Origin: Fidelibacterota bacterium
GTDB taxonomy: Bacteria > Fidelibacterota > Marinisomatia > SCGC-AAA003-L08 > JACNLC01
Direction of reading: 5' to 3'
Assembly: GCA_018657495.1 (NCBI GenBank)
Contig: JABHXA010000018.1
Location: forward strand, 1-41,743
Length of the DNA: 41,743 bases
Under the pieces are notes generated by a model. It had not been told where the DNA came from. It was given only the letters and a program-made list of their open reading frames with translations, and made no database searches. Both the position numbers and the translations under genes were made by a program. How positions within the stretch are numbered: position 1 is the first letter of the stretch; every line of letters begins with the position of its first letter. Shown here one piece after another: positions 27,082 through 38,310 of the stretch.

Positions 27082-27456
27082 ATGACTGAAAACCTGACCA
27101 AAAATGACTTTTTAGAGAAAGTATTTAATTTTGAAGATAATAAAGATTGGAATTACAATGGAGATCAGCCGGCAATCATCGATTTCTGGGCATCCTGGTG
27201 TGGTCCATGTAAAGCAGTGGCACCAGTCCTGGAAGATATCTCAAAAGAATATGCTGGCAAGGTCCATGTATATAAAGTAAATACAGAGGAAGAACAAGAA
27301 GTAGCAGCTGCATTTGGTGTAAGAAGCATACCATCTTTGCTGTTTGTGCCTATGGATGGCAAACCACAGATGGCAGTAGGTGCGCTTCCGGCTGAATCTT
27401 TTAAGAAAGCAATTTCTGATATCTTCAAAATACCAGCACCAGATCAAGCCAATTAG
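27082..27456 (+). CDS. trxA: thioredoxin
   Basis: This 124-residue cytoplasmic thioredoxin has active site WCGPC (C40, C43) in FWASWCGPCK and the cis-proline in RSIPSLLF. The N-terminal extension MTENLTKNDFLEKVFNFE is somewhat longer than in E. coli TrxA. The ATG at 27082 follows GGAG with 8 bases spacing; a longer frame upstream is open but overlaps the divergent gene. It could reduce the peroxiredoxin encoded at 1.5-2.1 kb. Confidence 0.95.
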   Translation: MTENLTKNDFLEKVFNFEDNKDWNYNGDQPAIIDFWASWCGPCKAVAPVLEDISKEYAGKVHVYKVNTEEEQEVAAAFGVRSIPSLLFVPMDGKPQMAVGALPAESFKKAISDIFKIPAPDQAN

Positions 27457-27474
27457 ATAGTAAATCCAAAATTT

Positions 27475-27518
27475 GCGGGGACAAATGTCCCTGCAACCTT
27501 TTGGGAATCAATTCCCAA
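27475..27518. repeat. two consecutive hairpins after trxA
   Basis: GCGGGGACA/TGTCCCTGC (27475-27494, one bulge or mismatch) and TTGGGAAT/ATTCCCAA (27501-27518, perfect 8-bp arms, 2-nt loop) lie 18-62 bp after the trxA stop. No T-run follows, so they may stabilise the mRNA end or pause polymerase rather than act as a classical terminator. Confidence 0.6.
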
Positions 27519-27676
27519 AGCTCACAATCCGAATAAATTCCTCACAAATATTTTCAATTTTAATATCCTATTCAAAGTAATAAGAAAGCATGATAGAATA
27601 TCTTTAAATTTCGGGTCTTGCAAAAGTTTACTTTTCAAAATCAAATTTAAATGTTTACCAGAAATCCATATTAATT

Positions 27677-28963
27677 GTGAAGATATTATCTGTTCAAGAA
27701 GATACACTTGGCCATGACCTGGGACTGAAACCAGGTGACAGTCTGCTAAAGATCAACGGCAAAAAAGTGGCGGATACTATTGATTATCAATTTCGGATTA
27801 CCGAGGAAAATGTTCTATTGGTTTTTGAAATTGATGGCAAGTTTGCCAGTTTTGATATTGAAAAAGATTACGATACAGATCTCGGAGTAGAATTTGAGGA
27901 GTTCAAAATTCGTAGCTGTGCCAATGACTGCGTTTTTTGTTTTGTTGATCAAAATCCCAAAGATATGCGTCAGACACTCTATTTCAGGGACGGGGATTTT
28001 CGTCTGTCCTATCTTCACGGTCACTATATTACCTTGACCAATATGGGGCAGAAGGATTTAAATCGAATTGTGGAGCAGAGATTATCTCCCCTATATATTT
28101 CTGTGCATGCTACCGATCCTGATTTAAGAAAGGAATTGTTTCTTTATAAAAAAGATGATTTCCTATTAGAGAAATTATCATTTCTTATCGATAATGATAT
28201 TGAACTGCATACACAAATTGTACTCATGCCTGATAAAAATGATGGCGACCAGCTGATAAGGACGCTTACAGATATTTATCAGTATTTTCCAAAATTACAA
28301 TCCTGTTCGATCGTACCGGTAGGCTTGACAGATCACAGGGATGGATTGATGAAGCTTTCTACTGTTTCACCTGATTATGCAAAACAATTTCTGCAGGGAT
28401 TCCCACAATTGAGAAAACAATTTAATGGAGTCGATCATCCTTTCTTATTCTTATCCGATGAATGGTACATTCTTGCTGATCATCCATTTCCGCCATTATA
28501 CGAATATGATGATGTGGATGTAGTTGAAAATGGCGTGGGACAGGTTGCAGCATTTTTAGATAAATTTGAAAATGAAAAAGCACTCATATCTCAATATAAT
28601 AATGTGAATCGGAATTTCAGCATCGCAACTGGTACGTTGATCCATGGATTATTTGAAAAAGAAGTGGGTGGTTATTTAAATAATCTCACTGGTATTAATG
28701 TATCCGTGTATCCGGTAAAAAATGATTTTCTCGGTCACAGTGTAACGGTATCGGGACTGCTAACCGGAAGGGATATTGTAGATCAACTAAAAGATAAAAA
28801 TCTCGGTGAGGCTTTGTGGATATCACATAGAATTCTTGATGATGATGGAACCAAGACACTGGATGATATGACTTTGGAGGAAATGTCAGCATCCCTTGGT
28901 GTGCCGGTAAATATAAGTAACGACAGTATTTTAGAAATTTTTAAGAGGAATATACATGGCTGA
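27677..28963 (+). CDS. DUF512 protein: PDZ + radical-SAM-like domain
   Basis: This 428-residue protein has an N-terminal PDZ-like segment (about 1-65: LGLKPGDSLLKINGKKV) and a radical-SAM-like iron-sulfur motif CANDCVFCF (C81, C85, C88, C-x3-C-x2-C). The long DUF512 region includes GHYITLTNMG, LYISVHATDPDLR and SIVPVGLTDHR. The family occurs next to der in many bacteria and its reaction is not established. The start is GTG. Its end overlaps der by 8 bp, so the pair is translationally coupled. Confidence 0.92.
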   Translation: MKILSVQEDTLGHDLGLKPGDSLLKINGKKVADTIDYQFRITEENVLLVFEIDGKFASFDIEKDYDTDLGVEFEEFKIRSCANDCVFCFVDQNPKDMRQTLYFRDGDFRLSYLHGHYITLTNMGQKDLNRIVEQRLSPLYISVHATDPDLRKELFLYKKDDFLLEKLSFLIDNDIELHTQIVLMPDKNDGDQLIRTLTDIYQYFPKLQSCSIVPVGLTDHRDGLMKLSTVSPDYAKQFLQGFPQLRKQFNGVDHPFLFLSDEWYILADHPFPPLYEYDDVDVVENGVGQVAAFLDKFENEKALISQYNNVNRNFSIATGTLIHGLFEKEVGGYLNNLTGINVSVYPVKNDFLGHSVTVSGLLTGRDIVDQLKDKNLGEALWISHRILDDDGTKTLDDMTLEEMSASLGVPVNISNDSILEIFKRNIHG

Positions 28964-30269
28964 TCCAATAATCGCCATTCTGGGAAGACCAAATGTGGGG
29001 AAATCCACATTATTTAATCGGCTTGTAGGTAAACGTCACGCTATCGTTTCTGATGTAGAAGGGGTGACGCGTGATCGTATTTACGGAAAATATGACTGGG
29101 CAGGACGATCATTTAATGTGATTGATACCGGCGGATATTTACCGGAATCCGAAGATGTTATTGAGATGGCAGTGAGGTTCCAGGCTGATAAAGCCTCTCG
29201 TGAAGCAGATTTTATAATATTAATGGTTGATGGACGGGATGAGATCACCTCAAGCGACCGGTATCTGGCCGATATGCTCATAAAACAGGAAACACCATAT
29301 CTTCTTGTAATGAACAAGATTGATGATCAAAAATATGAGAATAATATATTTCAGTTTTTTGAGCTTGGAGTGGGGGAACCGTTTTCGGTATCTGCAATAA
29401 GTGGAAGAAATATTGGAGACCTACTTGATTTTATAAATGAAAAGATCCCTGAAAGACAATCGACTGACATTGGTCCCGATGATCAAACACATATGGCAAT
29501 TGTTGGAATGCCGAATGTAGGAAAATCCAGCCTAATGAATGCCTTACTTCAGGAAGAGAAATCTATTGTTACAAAGGTTCCTGGTACAACACGGGATTCT
29601 GTGGATTCATATATTAATTATTTTGGAAAAACATATCGACTCATTGATACAGCTGGGTTGCGTAAGATGAATAAGATGGAAGACTCTATCGAGTATTACA
29701 GCACAGTGAGAACTTTTCGTGTAATCGATGAAGCCAACCTGGCGATTGTCATGATCGATGCAAAAAAAGGATTTTGCAGCCATGATAGAAATGTGGCTCG
29801 TTATATTGTCGATCAGGGCCGGGCTATGATATTGGTTGTGAACAAATGGGATCTCATTGAAAAGGATCACAGCACCATGCAGGATTTCAAAAAGGCAATC
29901 CATCACTTCTATAAAGCGATGGAACATTACCCCATCCTCTTTGTATCGGTGCATCACAACAGAAGAATAAGGCAAATACTGGAACAAGCAAAAATAGTCA
30001 GCGAAGAATACTCAAAGAAAATAGCAACTGCAGAATTGAACGAATTCTTCAAGTATATCACTATCCAGAATCCACCGCCAGCTGTAAAGGGTAAGAATCT
30101 CAAAATCAAATATGCTACTCAGGTACATAGTTCACCGCCAATCATCGCCATATTTACCAATCATCCTGAGTTATTTCCAATCAATTATAAGCGATATATT
30201 GAGAACCAACTCCGGGAAGCATTTGGATTCCAAGGAGTGCCAATTAAGATATCATTCAGGAAAAAATAA
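28956..30269 (+). CDS. der: ribosome-assembly GTPase Der (EngA)
   Basis: This 437-residue double-GTPase has P-loops GRPNVGKST (10-18) and GMPNVGKSS (about 183), each followed by DTGG / DTAG switch II and NKID / NKWD specificity motifs, and a C-terminal KH-like domain. Der is needed for 50S ribosomal subunit maturation. Length and motif order are standard. It overlaps the DUF512 gene upstream, and the secreted metalloprotease gene starts at the base after its stop. Confidence 0.97.
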   Translation: MADPIIAILGRPNVGKSTLFNRLVGKRHAIVSDVEGVTRDRIYGKYDWAGRSFNVIDTGGYLPESEDVIEMAVRFQADKASREADFIILMVDGRDEITSSDRYLADMLIKQETPYLLVMNKIDDQKYENNIFQFFELGVGEPFSVSAISGRNIGDLLDFINEKIPERQSTDIGPDDQTHMAIVGMPNVGKSSLMNALLQEEKSIVTKVPGTTRDSVDSYINYFGKTYRLIDTAGLRKMNKMEDSIEYYSTVRTFRVIDEANLAIVMIDAKKGFCSHDRNVARYIVDQGRAMILVVNKWDLIEKDHSTMQDFKKAIHHFYKAMEHYPILFVSVHHNRRIRQILEQAKIVSEEYSKKIATAELNEFFKYITIQNPPPAVKGKNLKIKYATQVHSSPPIIAIFTNHPELFPINYKRYIENQLREAFGFQGVPIKISFRKK

Positions 30270-32123
30270 ATGAAATATTTACTCTCAGCTGTTTTTTTAC
30301 TATTGTCATTTACCTACATCGAAGCACAGGAACGAATAAAATGTGGTCTTCCTGAGCTTCATGAAAATAATCTGCTTTATCGAACCGATCGCCCAATAAA
30401 TCAAACTTACTATCAATCCCTCTCTGGTTTGTTCTATATCCATTACGATACAACTGCCGTTGAGAATTATGATCATCGACCGCTTGAAGGTGATGAAAAC
30501 GATAACGGTGTCCCCGATTTTGTTGAAGCAACAGCCGATATTGCCGATTCAACATATTCTGTACTGGTAAATACTATGGGTTATGATATCCAGCCACCAG
30601 ATGATGATGGTATCTATGACGTTTATCTCCGGGATGATCTCAATCCCAGCTGGTATGGTGTAACCTATTGGAATGATATTTTAAATAATGGCAGTTCGTG
30701 GATTGTTATTGATAATGATTTTTCTGTTGCTGAAGGATTTTATACTACTGGTTATGATGCCATGAGTGTGACTATGTCCCATGAGTTTTTCCACGCTATT
30801 CAATTTGGCTATTCAGGATATACACAGGGGAATGTTTATTTTTATGAAATGTCGTCAACATGGATTGAAGATTTGATCGCCCCTGAGGTAAATGATTATA
30901 TATCACTAAGACATAACTTTTTTAATTATCCGGAAAAAACTATTTACGCTACCAGCGGATACAGCATTGCTATGTATGGGCATTACCTGGCTTTGATAGT
31001 CGAAGGAGTATTAGATGAATTTGACAGCATTATTTTTCGTACCATCTGGCATAACTTTGGTTCGGCGAGTCATCATGACGCTTTCGCATCAATAACAAAT
31101 ATTCTTCAGGCAACATGGAGTACATCATATTTGGACTCATGGCTGCACTGGGTTACATTAAATCTATATAATAATATACACCCGGATTTTTATTATCATG
31201 AAGATCAGGGGCTCATTGGTCCAATCAATACAAGCGCTATTCCACTGCATTCAAATACCGTATTCAGTATGAACACTGACAGGGATTCGGCTGAAATAAG
31301 ATCATACCAGATCATCACATCTAATGTGAGATTGGAGATTTTGCTCCTTGGAGGTAATTTAAGAGGTTTTGTCGCCGTTGTAAGTGATGCACCTGAAAGA
31401 AATGTTATCTATGAGGCTGAATTGCTCATCGAAACAAACGTACTTCAGCCAGGTGATGAAGTACATTTTGTTTTGGGAAATTCTGCATCTGACTCCGGGG
31501 ATGTGAATGGGGAAATCAATTTATATTATACACCAAATCCTCCAGAAAATTTTATGGCAACTGTTTTTCAGGATAGTATCCAATTGAATTGGACAAAACC
31601 TTTACTATCTGGAAATATAGATGAATATAGATTAAAAAAAGAATGGGTTAATCCTTCTTCAATGCTGGATACAATTGCAATTATTGATCAGGTTACCGAC
31701 ACAACTTATATGGATAATAATATTACTGGAAATATTCAATATACCTATAGTGTAGCCGCAAGAAATTCCGCTGGATGGTCAGATTATTCTGAGTCTATAA
31801 ATATTTCTCCATGGCCAAACGAAGAGGATATAAACTCCTTAAGATTTATCAATGTTTATCCAAACCCATATCTGCCAAATAGAAATATACCTTTTCAGGT
31901 AGAATTTGACTGTGATAAAGATTATTCCAATTTAGAAATCCAATTGATAAATATATTGGGGCAGAGAATATATACGGAGGATCTCCAATTTATGTCAAAA
32001 GGCAGACATCGATTTGAAATAGCGGATATTAATCATTTAAATATTCCCAGTGGTATTTACTTTCTACGCATCAATGTTAAAAAAGGAACGTCTATTGATA
32101 GAAAAATCACTATTTTGAGGTGA
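30270..32123 (+). CDS. secreted HEFFH metalloprotease (MXAN_6640-like) with Fn3 and T9SS sorting domain
   Basis: This 617-residue protein has a signal peptide (1-19) and a metalloprotease domain with zinc motif HEFFH (171-175) in MSHEFFHAIQFGY; E193 (YEMSSTWIEDL) is the likely third ligand. This is the layout of the MXAN_6640 family of putative zinc proteases. A fibronectin type III-like domain (about 425-520) and a type A T9SS C-terminal domain follow (NVYPNPYLPNRN through SGIYFLRI..KKGTSIDRKITILR), which predicts outer-membrane secretion by the type IX system. The ATG follows the der stop directly, and the stop overlaps the yigZ start by 4 bp. Confidence 0.88.
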   Translation: MKYLLSAVFLLLSFTYIEAQERIKCGLPELHENNLLYRTDRPINQTYYQSLSGLFYIHYDTTAVENYDHRPLEGDENDNGVPDFVEATADIADSTYSVLVNTMGYDIQPPDDDGIYDVYLRDDLNPSWYGVTYWNDILNNGSSWIVIDNDFSVAEGFYTTGYDAMSVTMSHEFFHAIQFGYSGYTQGNVYFYEMSSTWIEDLIAPEVNDYISLRHNFFNYPEKTIYATSGYSIAMYGHYLALIVEGVLDEFDSIIFRTIWHNFGSASHHDAFASITNILQATWSTSYLDSWLHWVTLNLYNNIHPDFYYHEDQGLIGPINTSAIPLHSNTVFSMNTDRDSAEIRSYQIITSNVRLEILLLGGNLRGFVAVVSDAPERNVIYEAELLIETNVLQPGDEVHFVLGNSASDSGDVNGEINLYYTPNPPENFMATVFQDSIQLNWTKPLLSGNIDEYRLKKEWVNPSSMLDTIAIIDQVTDTTYMDNNITGNIQYTYSVAARNSAGWSDYSESINISPWPNEEDINSLRFINVYPNPYLPNRNIPFQVEFDCDKDYSNLEIQLINILGQRIYTEDLQFMSKGRHRFEIADINHLNIPSGIYFLRINVKKGTSIDRKITILR

Positions 32124-32740
32124 GTTTGTCTTTAAGGACAATCAAAAAAAAAACAGAGGGATTTTTTAAAGATAAAGGGTCAAAATTTAACAGCTTTGCT
32201 ATACCTGTAAACGATCTAGTTGAAGTGAAGGAAATATTATCATCCCTAAAAAATAGCCATCCACAAGCTACCCACATTTGTTATGCCTATAGATTATTGC
32301 ACGGAGACATTGTTGATGAATTTGCAACTGATGCCGGTGAACCCAAGGGTAGTTCAGGTCTGCCAATATTGAATATGATTCGCCGGGCGGAAGTGGCTAA
32401 CACGGCTGTATTTGTGGTTCGTTATTATGGCGGTAGTAAATTGGGAATCCCTGGATTGATTAATGCTTACGGGACAGCGGCCAACGAGGCGATAAATAAA
32501 AACTCAGTAGTTGATTTAGTGTTTATGGCTCAAATACAATTTCATTATTCATACGATTTAGGTCATATTGTTAAATCGCTTATTGATGATTATGAGGCAA
32601 AAATTATTCAACAGGAATATTTGGAAAATATCCATATTCGCCTGGATGTAGTGCTGGGAAAAGAAGAAGATTTTGTCAGAGAACTTGAGGATCGCAGTTC
32701 CGGGAAATTAAGTGCAATTATTCTTAAAAATGATAAATAA
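32120..32740 (+). CDS. yigZ: YigZ / IMPACT family protein
   Basis: This 206-residue protein has the IMPACT family core THICYAYRLLHG...DEFATDAGEPKGSSGLPILNMI and VVRYYGGSKLGIPGLINAYG, and a ferredoxin-like C-terminal domain. The bacterial family is linked to translation and stress, but its reaction is unknown. The GTG start overlaps the preceding TGA stop (GTGA), a typical coupled start. Confidence 0.93.
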   Translation: MSLSLRTIKKKTEGFFKDKGSKFNSFAIPVNDLVEVKEILSSLKNSHPQATHICYAYRLLHGDIVDEFATDAGEPKGSSGLPILNMIRRAEVANTAVFVVRYYGGSKLGIPGLINAYGTAANEAINKNSVVDLVFMAQIQFHYSYDLGHIVKSLIDDYEAKIIQQEYLENIHIRLDVVLGKEEDFVRELEDRSSGKLSAIILKNDK

Positions 32741-32806
32741 GATGTTGATGCTATTTATTGGACTCCCCTAAATTACCGTGCTCTCAGGAGCATGAAAAAA
32801 ACCAGA

Positions 32807-32880
32807 CGCGGGGTGGAGCAGTCTGGCAGCTCGTCGGGCTCATAACCCGAAGGTCGAAGGTTCAAATCCTTCCCCCGCTA
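32807..32880 (+). tRNA. initiator tRNA-fMet(CAU)
   Basis: The acceptor CGCGGGG pairs with CCCCGCT except at the first position (C1 opposite U72), the unpaired end that marks initiators. The anticodon stem TCGGG/CCCGA has the three G-C pairs needed for P-site entry, with loop CTCATAA. The T-arm GAAGGTTCAAATCCTTC is regular. CCA is not fully encoded. Confidence 0.95.
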
Positions 32881-32888
32881 CAAGAAGT

Positions 32889-32933
32889 AAAACCCTTTGT
32901 TTCCCTCGTGAAATGAAGGGTTTTTGCTTTTTT
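32889..32933 (+). terminator. terminator after tRNA-fMet
   Basis: AAACCCTT (32890-32897) pairs with AAGGGTTT (32916-32923), and the arm runs into a T-rich stretch (TTTTTGCTTTTTTGG). It lies about 10 bp after the tRNA. Confidence 0.8.
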
Positions 32934-33748
32934 GGATAATGTGAAGTGGTTTTTGAATTTATAAAAAAACTAGATTCAAAGTTTTGCATCATCTAATTGA
33001 TTCTTATATTCCACCCAGATTCTTATAATCCAGAGCTGAGTAAAGACTATGCAGATAATAAAATAGCTCAATTTTTATTACATTAGAAATCGGTCATACA
33101 GCCGAGTGATTTTCCAATTAATTGTATACGTTTACTTAACAAATGGGTAACTCCTGCAGGCATGATAATAATAAAAATAGCATATAATCACAATATTAAA
33201 TAGACATAATAGCGGTATATCGTAACTATTCTACAAAAAATGAGGATTTATTCAATAAACTACTTGCATGCCTTTTAAATTGTTTGATAAAATTTAGGTG
33301 TTCATTATGAAGGATTTGCAACACTTGATTCAAAGAGATTTATACTTCCCAAAGAATTTTATATTGAAAAGTATATTATTGAAATACTATGTATTATAAT
33401 ACCTGATATATAATAATTGAAAAATTATTGATAACTATTATATCAAGGCAATAATGAGGGAATATCGTAAGCAATCTATATATACTGGTGATTGGGGGAA
33501 GAAAATAATTTTAATTCAAAGGACACACTTATACTATTTGTAAATGAAGGGTTGGTATGAAAATCTTGAAACTATACATACCAACCCACTACGAGAAACG
33601 GTCCCCAAAAGAGAACGATTCTGTAACGAAATCTACAGTAAAAGAGGAAGAAGTTTTTATTAATTATCTTCATAATTTGTTGAATCTTATTCTAATCGTT
33701 CCTTTTTTTGGGTACCAAATCAACCAAAAAAGATGAGAGGATTAAGAA
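32934..33748. other. AT-rich gene-free region upstream of the S8 protease
   Basis: About 815 bp hold no credible gene. The only clear structure is the 11-bp perfect inverted repeat at 33549-33587. The stretch could contain a long leader for the protease gene. The base composition is visibly more AT-rich than in the left two-thirds of the window. Confidence 0.55.
33549..33587. repeat. perfect 11-bp inverted repeat
   Basis: GGGTTGGTATG at 33549-33559 pairs with CATACCAACCC at 33577-33587 across a 17-nt loop. No T-run follows. It lies about 160 bp before the S8 protease start and might be a leader structure or an operator. Confidence 0.6.
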
Positions 33749-36700
33749 ATGTCAAAATTAAATGACAAGGTAGTTAATACAAAATATAATAAGAGTAAAT
33801 GCTCATTATTAATTGTTATATTTTTATCTCTAATTATCTCGAATGTGTTTTCACAGCATAGTTATTGGGATGATGGGAAGATGAATTTACAGGAGTTGTT
33901 AAATATGTACCAGACCAAATACTAATTGAATTATTGGACGATGCTTCATTATCTGATTTAGTGAGTAGAAATAATCAATACGGACTACATTCAAGTAAAA
34001 AAGTATTTCCCACAGCGATTAAACCTAATCAAAATGGTGAAATATTAGTAGATGGGATATGGATATCAATGCCTGATTTAACAAATTACTACTTATTGCA
34101 TCTTGCTCAAGAAAGTGATATTGATCAAGCTATTATTGACTACAAATCCGATTCACATGTAGTTGGAGCATTGAGAAATTCAATTGGAAAAATTAATATT
34201 ATACCCAATGATCCTCTCTATGAAAATGTTGGAGAGAATTTAAACCAATGGTCACTACCTCAAATATCTGCTCCAGAAGGATGGGATATAGACACTGGCT
34301 CGAGTGATGTTACCATCGCTATTGTTGACAGCGGAGTTGATTGGAATCATGAGGACTTACTTACAAAATTAAAAGTCAACTTAGGTGAAGATGGCGATAA
34401 TGATGGAACTGTTATTGAATATTTAAATGGAGAATGGGTTTTGGATCCTGATGATTTAGATGGAGTTGATGACGATAACAATGGATTTATAGATGATCTT
34501 ATTGGATACGATTTCATTTCTGCAAATTTAATTCCACCATCAAATGAACGCTCTAATCCTAATCCTTCGCCAAATGGTCTAGATGATAACGGAAATGGTC
34601 TTGTCGATGAAGGAGTCACCCACGGTACGTTAGTTGCCGGAATTGCAGCAGCTTCCACAAATAATATTATTGGTATTTCAGGTGTAGATTGGATTGCTAA
34701 AGTTCTACCAATCCAAGTTTGCGACGATGAAGGCAATTGTCCTATTAACTCAATTGTTAACGGTATATTATTTGCCGTTCAATCTGGGGCAGATGTCATT
34801 AATCTAAGTCTTGGTGTGAGAGAAACGTTAGTTGATGGTGAACCCAATTTAGATGAAGAAACATTTTGGAGTAGATTAATGGAAGCAGCTTATAATCATG
34901 GTACCTTAGTCGTAGCTGCTGCTGGAAATGATTTCGCTGATTTTGATGATCCTGATATTCGAAGACAATGGCCACTTTGTGCAGATGGTGGAAATAATAG
35001 GGTTGTTGGAGTTGGTGCTACATCATTTGATGACTTTAAATCTTCCTATAGTAATATGTCTAGTGAATATATTGATATTTCTGCACCAGGGGATTATATT
35101 ATTTCTACTAAATACTATGATGGTTCCCCATTATTCTCTGAATACTATACTGACGAAAATGATATAATTAATATGTTTGGAACATCACTTTCAACTCCTA
35201 TGGTGTCTGGCACGTTATCACTATTAAAATCATTAAATCCTGCAATTACATCGTTAGATTTCTTCATTAATAAACTTAAACACGCTGCGGATATTATTGC
35301 ATATATTGAACCTGCATATTACGAGAAAATGGGATATGGTAGATTAAATATCGAGAAAACACTTGGATCACCAAAACCAAATATTGGTCTCTATTCTGTT
35401 TCAATTGATGATGGTACTCCTGAGGCTGGAGAGACCTATCCAAATGGCAATGGAAACGGCGTCCCAGAAGATGGCGAAAATGTTAATTTATCTTTTGAGA
35501 TAGGAAATAATTGGCTTGAACTCCGAGATATTGAAACTTCAATATCTGCACATGGTGATAATAGTCAATATATCTTATCTATAATCAACCCACCAACTGG
35601 TCCAACGGCACAATTTCATTTCCTAAATACTAGCGAGGGAAATATCAATGAATCGATTTTCAATTATGGTGTAGAATTAGCAACTTATATTCCATTAGAA
35701 GTAAACAGGGTTGAGTTCTACTTACATGTTAGTGGAGTTTATGATACTGATTCAGAATTCAGCGATGACCTATTATTCTCCATTCCAGTTAATGCTAAAG
35801 TTACAACACAAGCAGGTTGGCCACAGCTTGCAGGAACAGTTAACTCTCATGCTGTAAAACTAGCATATTTCCAAGATCCTTTTTTGTATGGATTTGATTC
35901 TCAAAAAGTTGTTTATGGTGGAGGAGGAGGAACAATTGTTTTCAATGGAAATGGTTCCACATATGGAACTTGGGGTAGTGGCGGAGAACAATCAGACGCA
36001 GTTTATGCCTGTCCTGCTGTTGGAGATATTGATGGAGATGGAGATGTAGAAGTTATTAATATTAATCCTAATGGAGTTTACGTATTTGATTCTGATGGAA
36101 CATTTATACCGAAATCTCCATCAAATCCAGTACATTTGGATGATTGTCAATTTGACGAAAATGCTTACCCTGTATTAGCAAATGTGACAGGTGGTCCCCA
36201 ACCTGAAATCCTGTTTACTTTGGATTGTGGGGGACAAGTCTATTTACACGTTTTAAATTCAGCTACTGATATTATTTGGGTTGTAGCAGTTGGAAGCCCA
36301 GGTGATATTGTAAAAGCTGGTCCCTCTGTTGGAGATATTAATGGAGATGGTGAGAACGATATAGTGGTAGTCTTAAGTGATTCAGGCGTTGGCTACCGTC
36401 ATACCCTATATGTTTATAATGGCAATGGGACACGAAATGGAGATGGAGGTTTCAGTGATTGGGCCGATCCAAACTCTGAGTTGCACAAGGGGGCAATTCA
36501 GGGGCCAATAGTTCTGGCTAATATTGGAGAAGTTAATTCAAGTGATCCTGAATCATTAGACATTATTTATCTAACTGTTGATCCAAACGATCCATATGAG
36601 AATGATAATCCTGGTCCCTCTCGCCAGAATGGGCGATTAAATGTTCTCGATGGATATACCGGAAAAATGCTACCACTTCCAGAATTTGATCATGTTCAAC

Positions 36701-38232
36701 AGGATAATCAAGGATGGTACACAATCTCAAATAGTAGTTTAGAGGAAAATGATTATAATTCATCATATCCTATAAAGGGTATACCTCTTTATCATGGATA
36801 TCCCCAAGCAACAGTTGCTGACATGGATCTTGATGGTGACTTAGAAATTGTTGTACCTTCAGGTGGTCCATTACCTGCTGCAACTGTTTGGGTATTTAAT
36901 GCGGATGGGTCATATAATAATAATGGACCTATATTAACTGGACATTGGGATTCACTTGATATAGGACCTACTTTGGCAAATCTTGATGGGACAGGTGATT
37001 TGGATATAACAACTTTTAGTTGGATATTTGACGGGAATGCACGAGGTACAATTCAGGTATTTCGTAATGACGGAACAATATTGGGAACTGGTTTTCCTTT
37101 ATCTCTTTCAGGTCCACTCAGCTTTAATTTTGTACTAACTGCTCCGGCGGTTTATGATATGGATGGAGATGGTGATTTGGAAATTTTACAACCGAGAATG
37201 GATGGTGCTATTGCAGCTTATGATGTTGTCTTTCAAACAGATTCAGAATGGTGGAATGATCTTCAGTGGAATCAATTTCAGCATGATTCCAGAAATACAG
37301 GAAATTATCATAATGGGAGGCCAGGAGATGCAAGAATGTCGGGAGTATTGAACGATTTTGATACAATGGCTATAGTAGAAGAAATAACTGCAAATACTAT
37401 ACTTGAACCCTATGAAAAAGTTGTTGCAGATATTAATCATGATCAAGTGATTGATGTTCAAAATATTGTAGTTCTCAGTGGGCTAATAATGTCTGGTGAT
37501 GAAATCCCCAGGCAACATCCCACACTAAGAGATTCCACTGCGATTGTTTTGAATTTGAATCCTGGTTCATCTTTGACAAGGGGGGCAGGTGGTGTCATTG
37601 AATTATCAATAGAAACTATGAACCCAATATTTGGAATGCAGTTAGAAATTCAGTTGCCTGAAAACGTAGTTGTTGAAGAAATTGAGACCATTGGAATTGC
37701 TGAGCACTTCTTAGCTAATTATGGAATTCAAAATGATATTATAACAATCGTATTTTATGATTATGAAAATTCAGGATTTGGTCCGGGAGAAGGTGTATAT
37801 GCAAATATATTCTTGGATAACAATCTTGCAAGATCTCAAGAAGCAACTATTAACATAATTTCAGCATTAGTAATTGATATTGATGGAACCCATTATAATG
37901 TTAATTATGGTCAACCTCAAAATCATATTATTGACATACCATTTGAGTTTTCATTATACAATGCTTATCCAAACCCGTTCAATCCAGTAACAAATATTCG
38001 TTATGATATTGCAGAATATTCTGATGTGACCATCACAGTGTATAATTTATTGGGTCGAAAAGTTTCTACCCTTTATAAGGGTAGGAGACAACCTGGGGCT
38101 TACCAGTTAGAATGGAATTCCTCAAATGATTTTGGAGTTCAAGTATCAAGTGGGGTCTATTTCATTAAAATGGAAGCAAATAGTAACAGTCAAAAATTTG
38201 TTAAAGAACAAAAAGTGATACTTCTAAAATAG
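33749..38232 (+). CDS. S8 subtilisin-like protease with FG-GAP, dockerin-like, cohesin-like and T9SS modules; frame break after the signal peptide
   Basis: A 58-codon frame from ATG 33749 encodes a signal peptide (CSLLIVIFLSLIISNVFSQ) and stops at 33923-33925. The main frame is open from 33874, in the -1 register, and continues as FTGVVKYVPDQILIELLDD, a protease prodomain. The two overlap in 33874-33922, so one gene has a frame break. Counting from codon 33934, the S8 triad is D132 (IVDSGVDWNHED), H230 (GVTHGTLVAG) and S418 (FGTSLSTPM), with oxyanion N332. FG-GAP/VCBS repeats (VGDIDGDGDVEV, DMDLDGDLEIV) follow. Then come a dockerin-like pair (about 1130-1190), a cohesin-like beta-sandwich (about 1200-1330) and a T9SS type A tail (YPNPFNPVTNIRY). 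The break may be a mutation, a sequencing error or recoding. Confidence 0.85.
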
Positions 38233-38251
38233 GAATTATGATATTCTTAAT

Positions 38252-38281
38252 AGTAGGTTGAGTTCAAATTTGCAACCCACT
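38252..38281 (+). repeat. inverted repeat after the S8 protease gene
   Basis: AGTAGGTTG (38252-38260) and CAACCCACT (38273-38281) pair with one mismatch around a 12-nt loop. Its right arm resembles the right arm of the 33549-33587 repeat (CAACCCACT). It may act as a weak terminator or as a leader element of the next gene, which starts 29 bp later. Confidence 0.45.
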
Positions 38282-38310
38282 ATGATAGCATTAAAGTTAG
38301 GATAATAACA

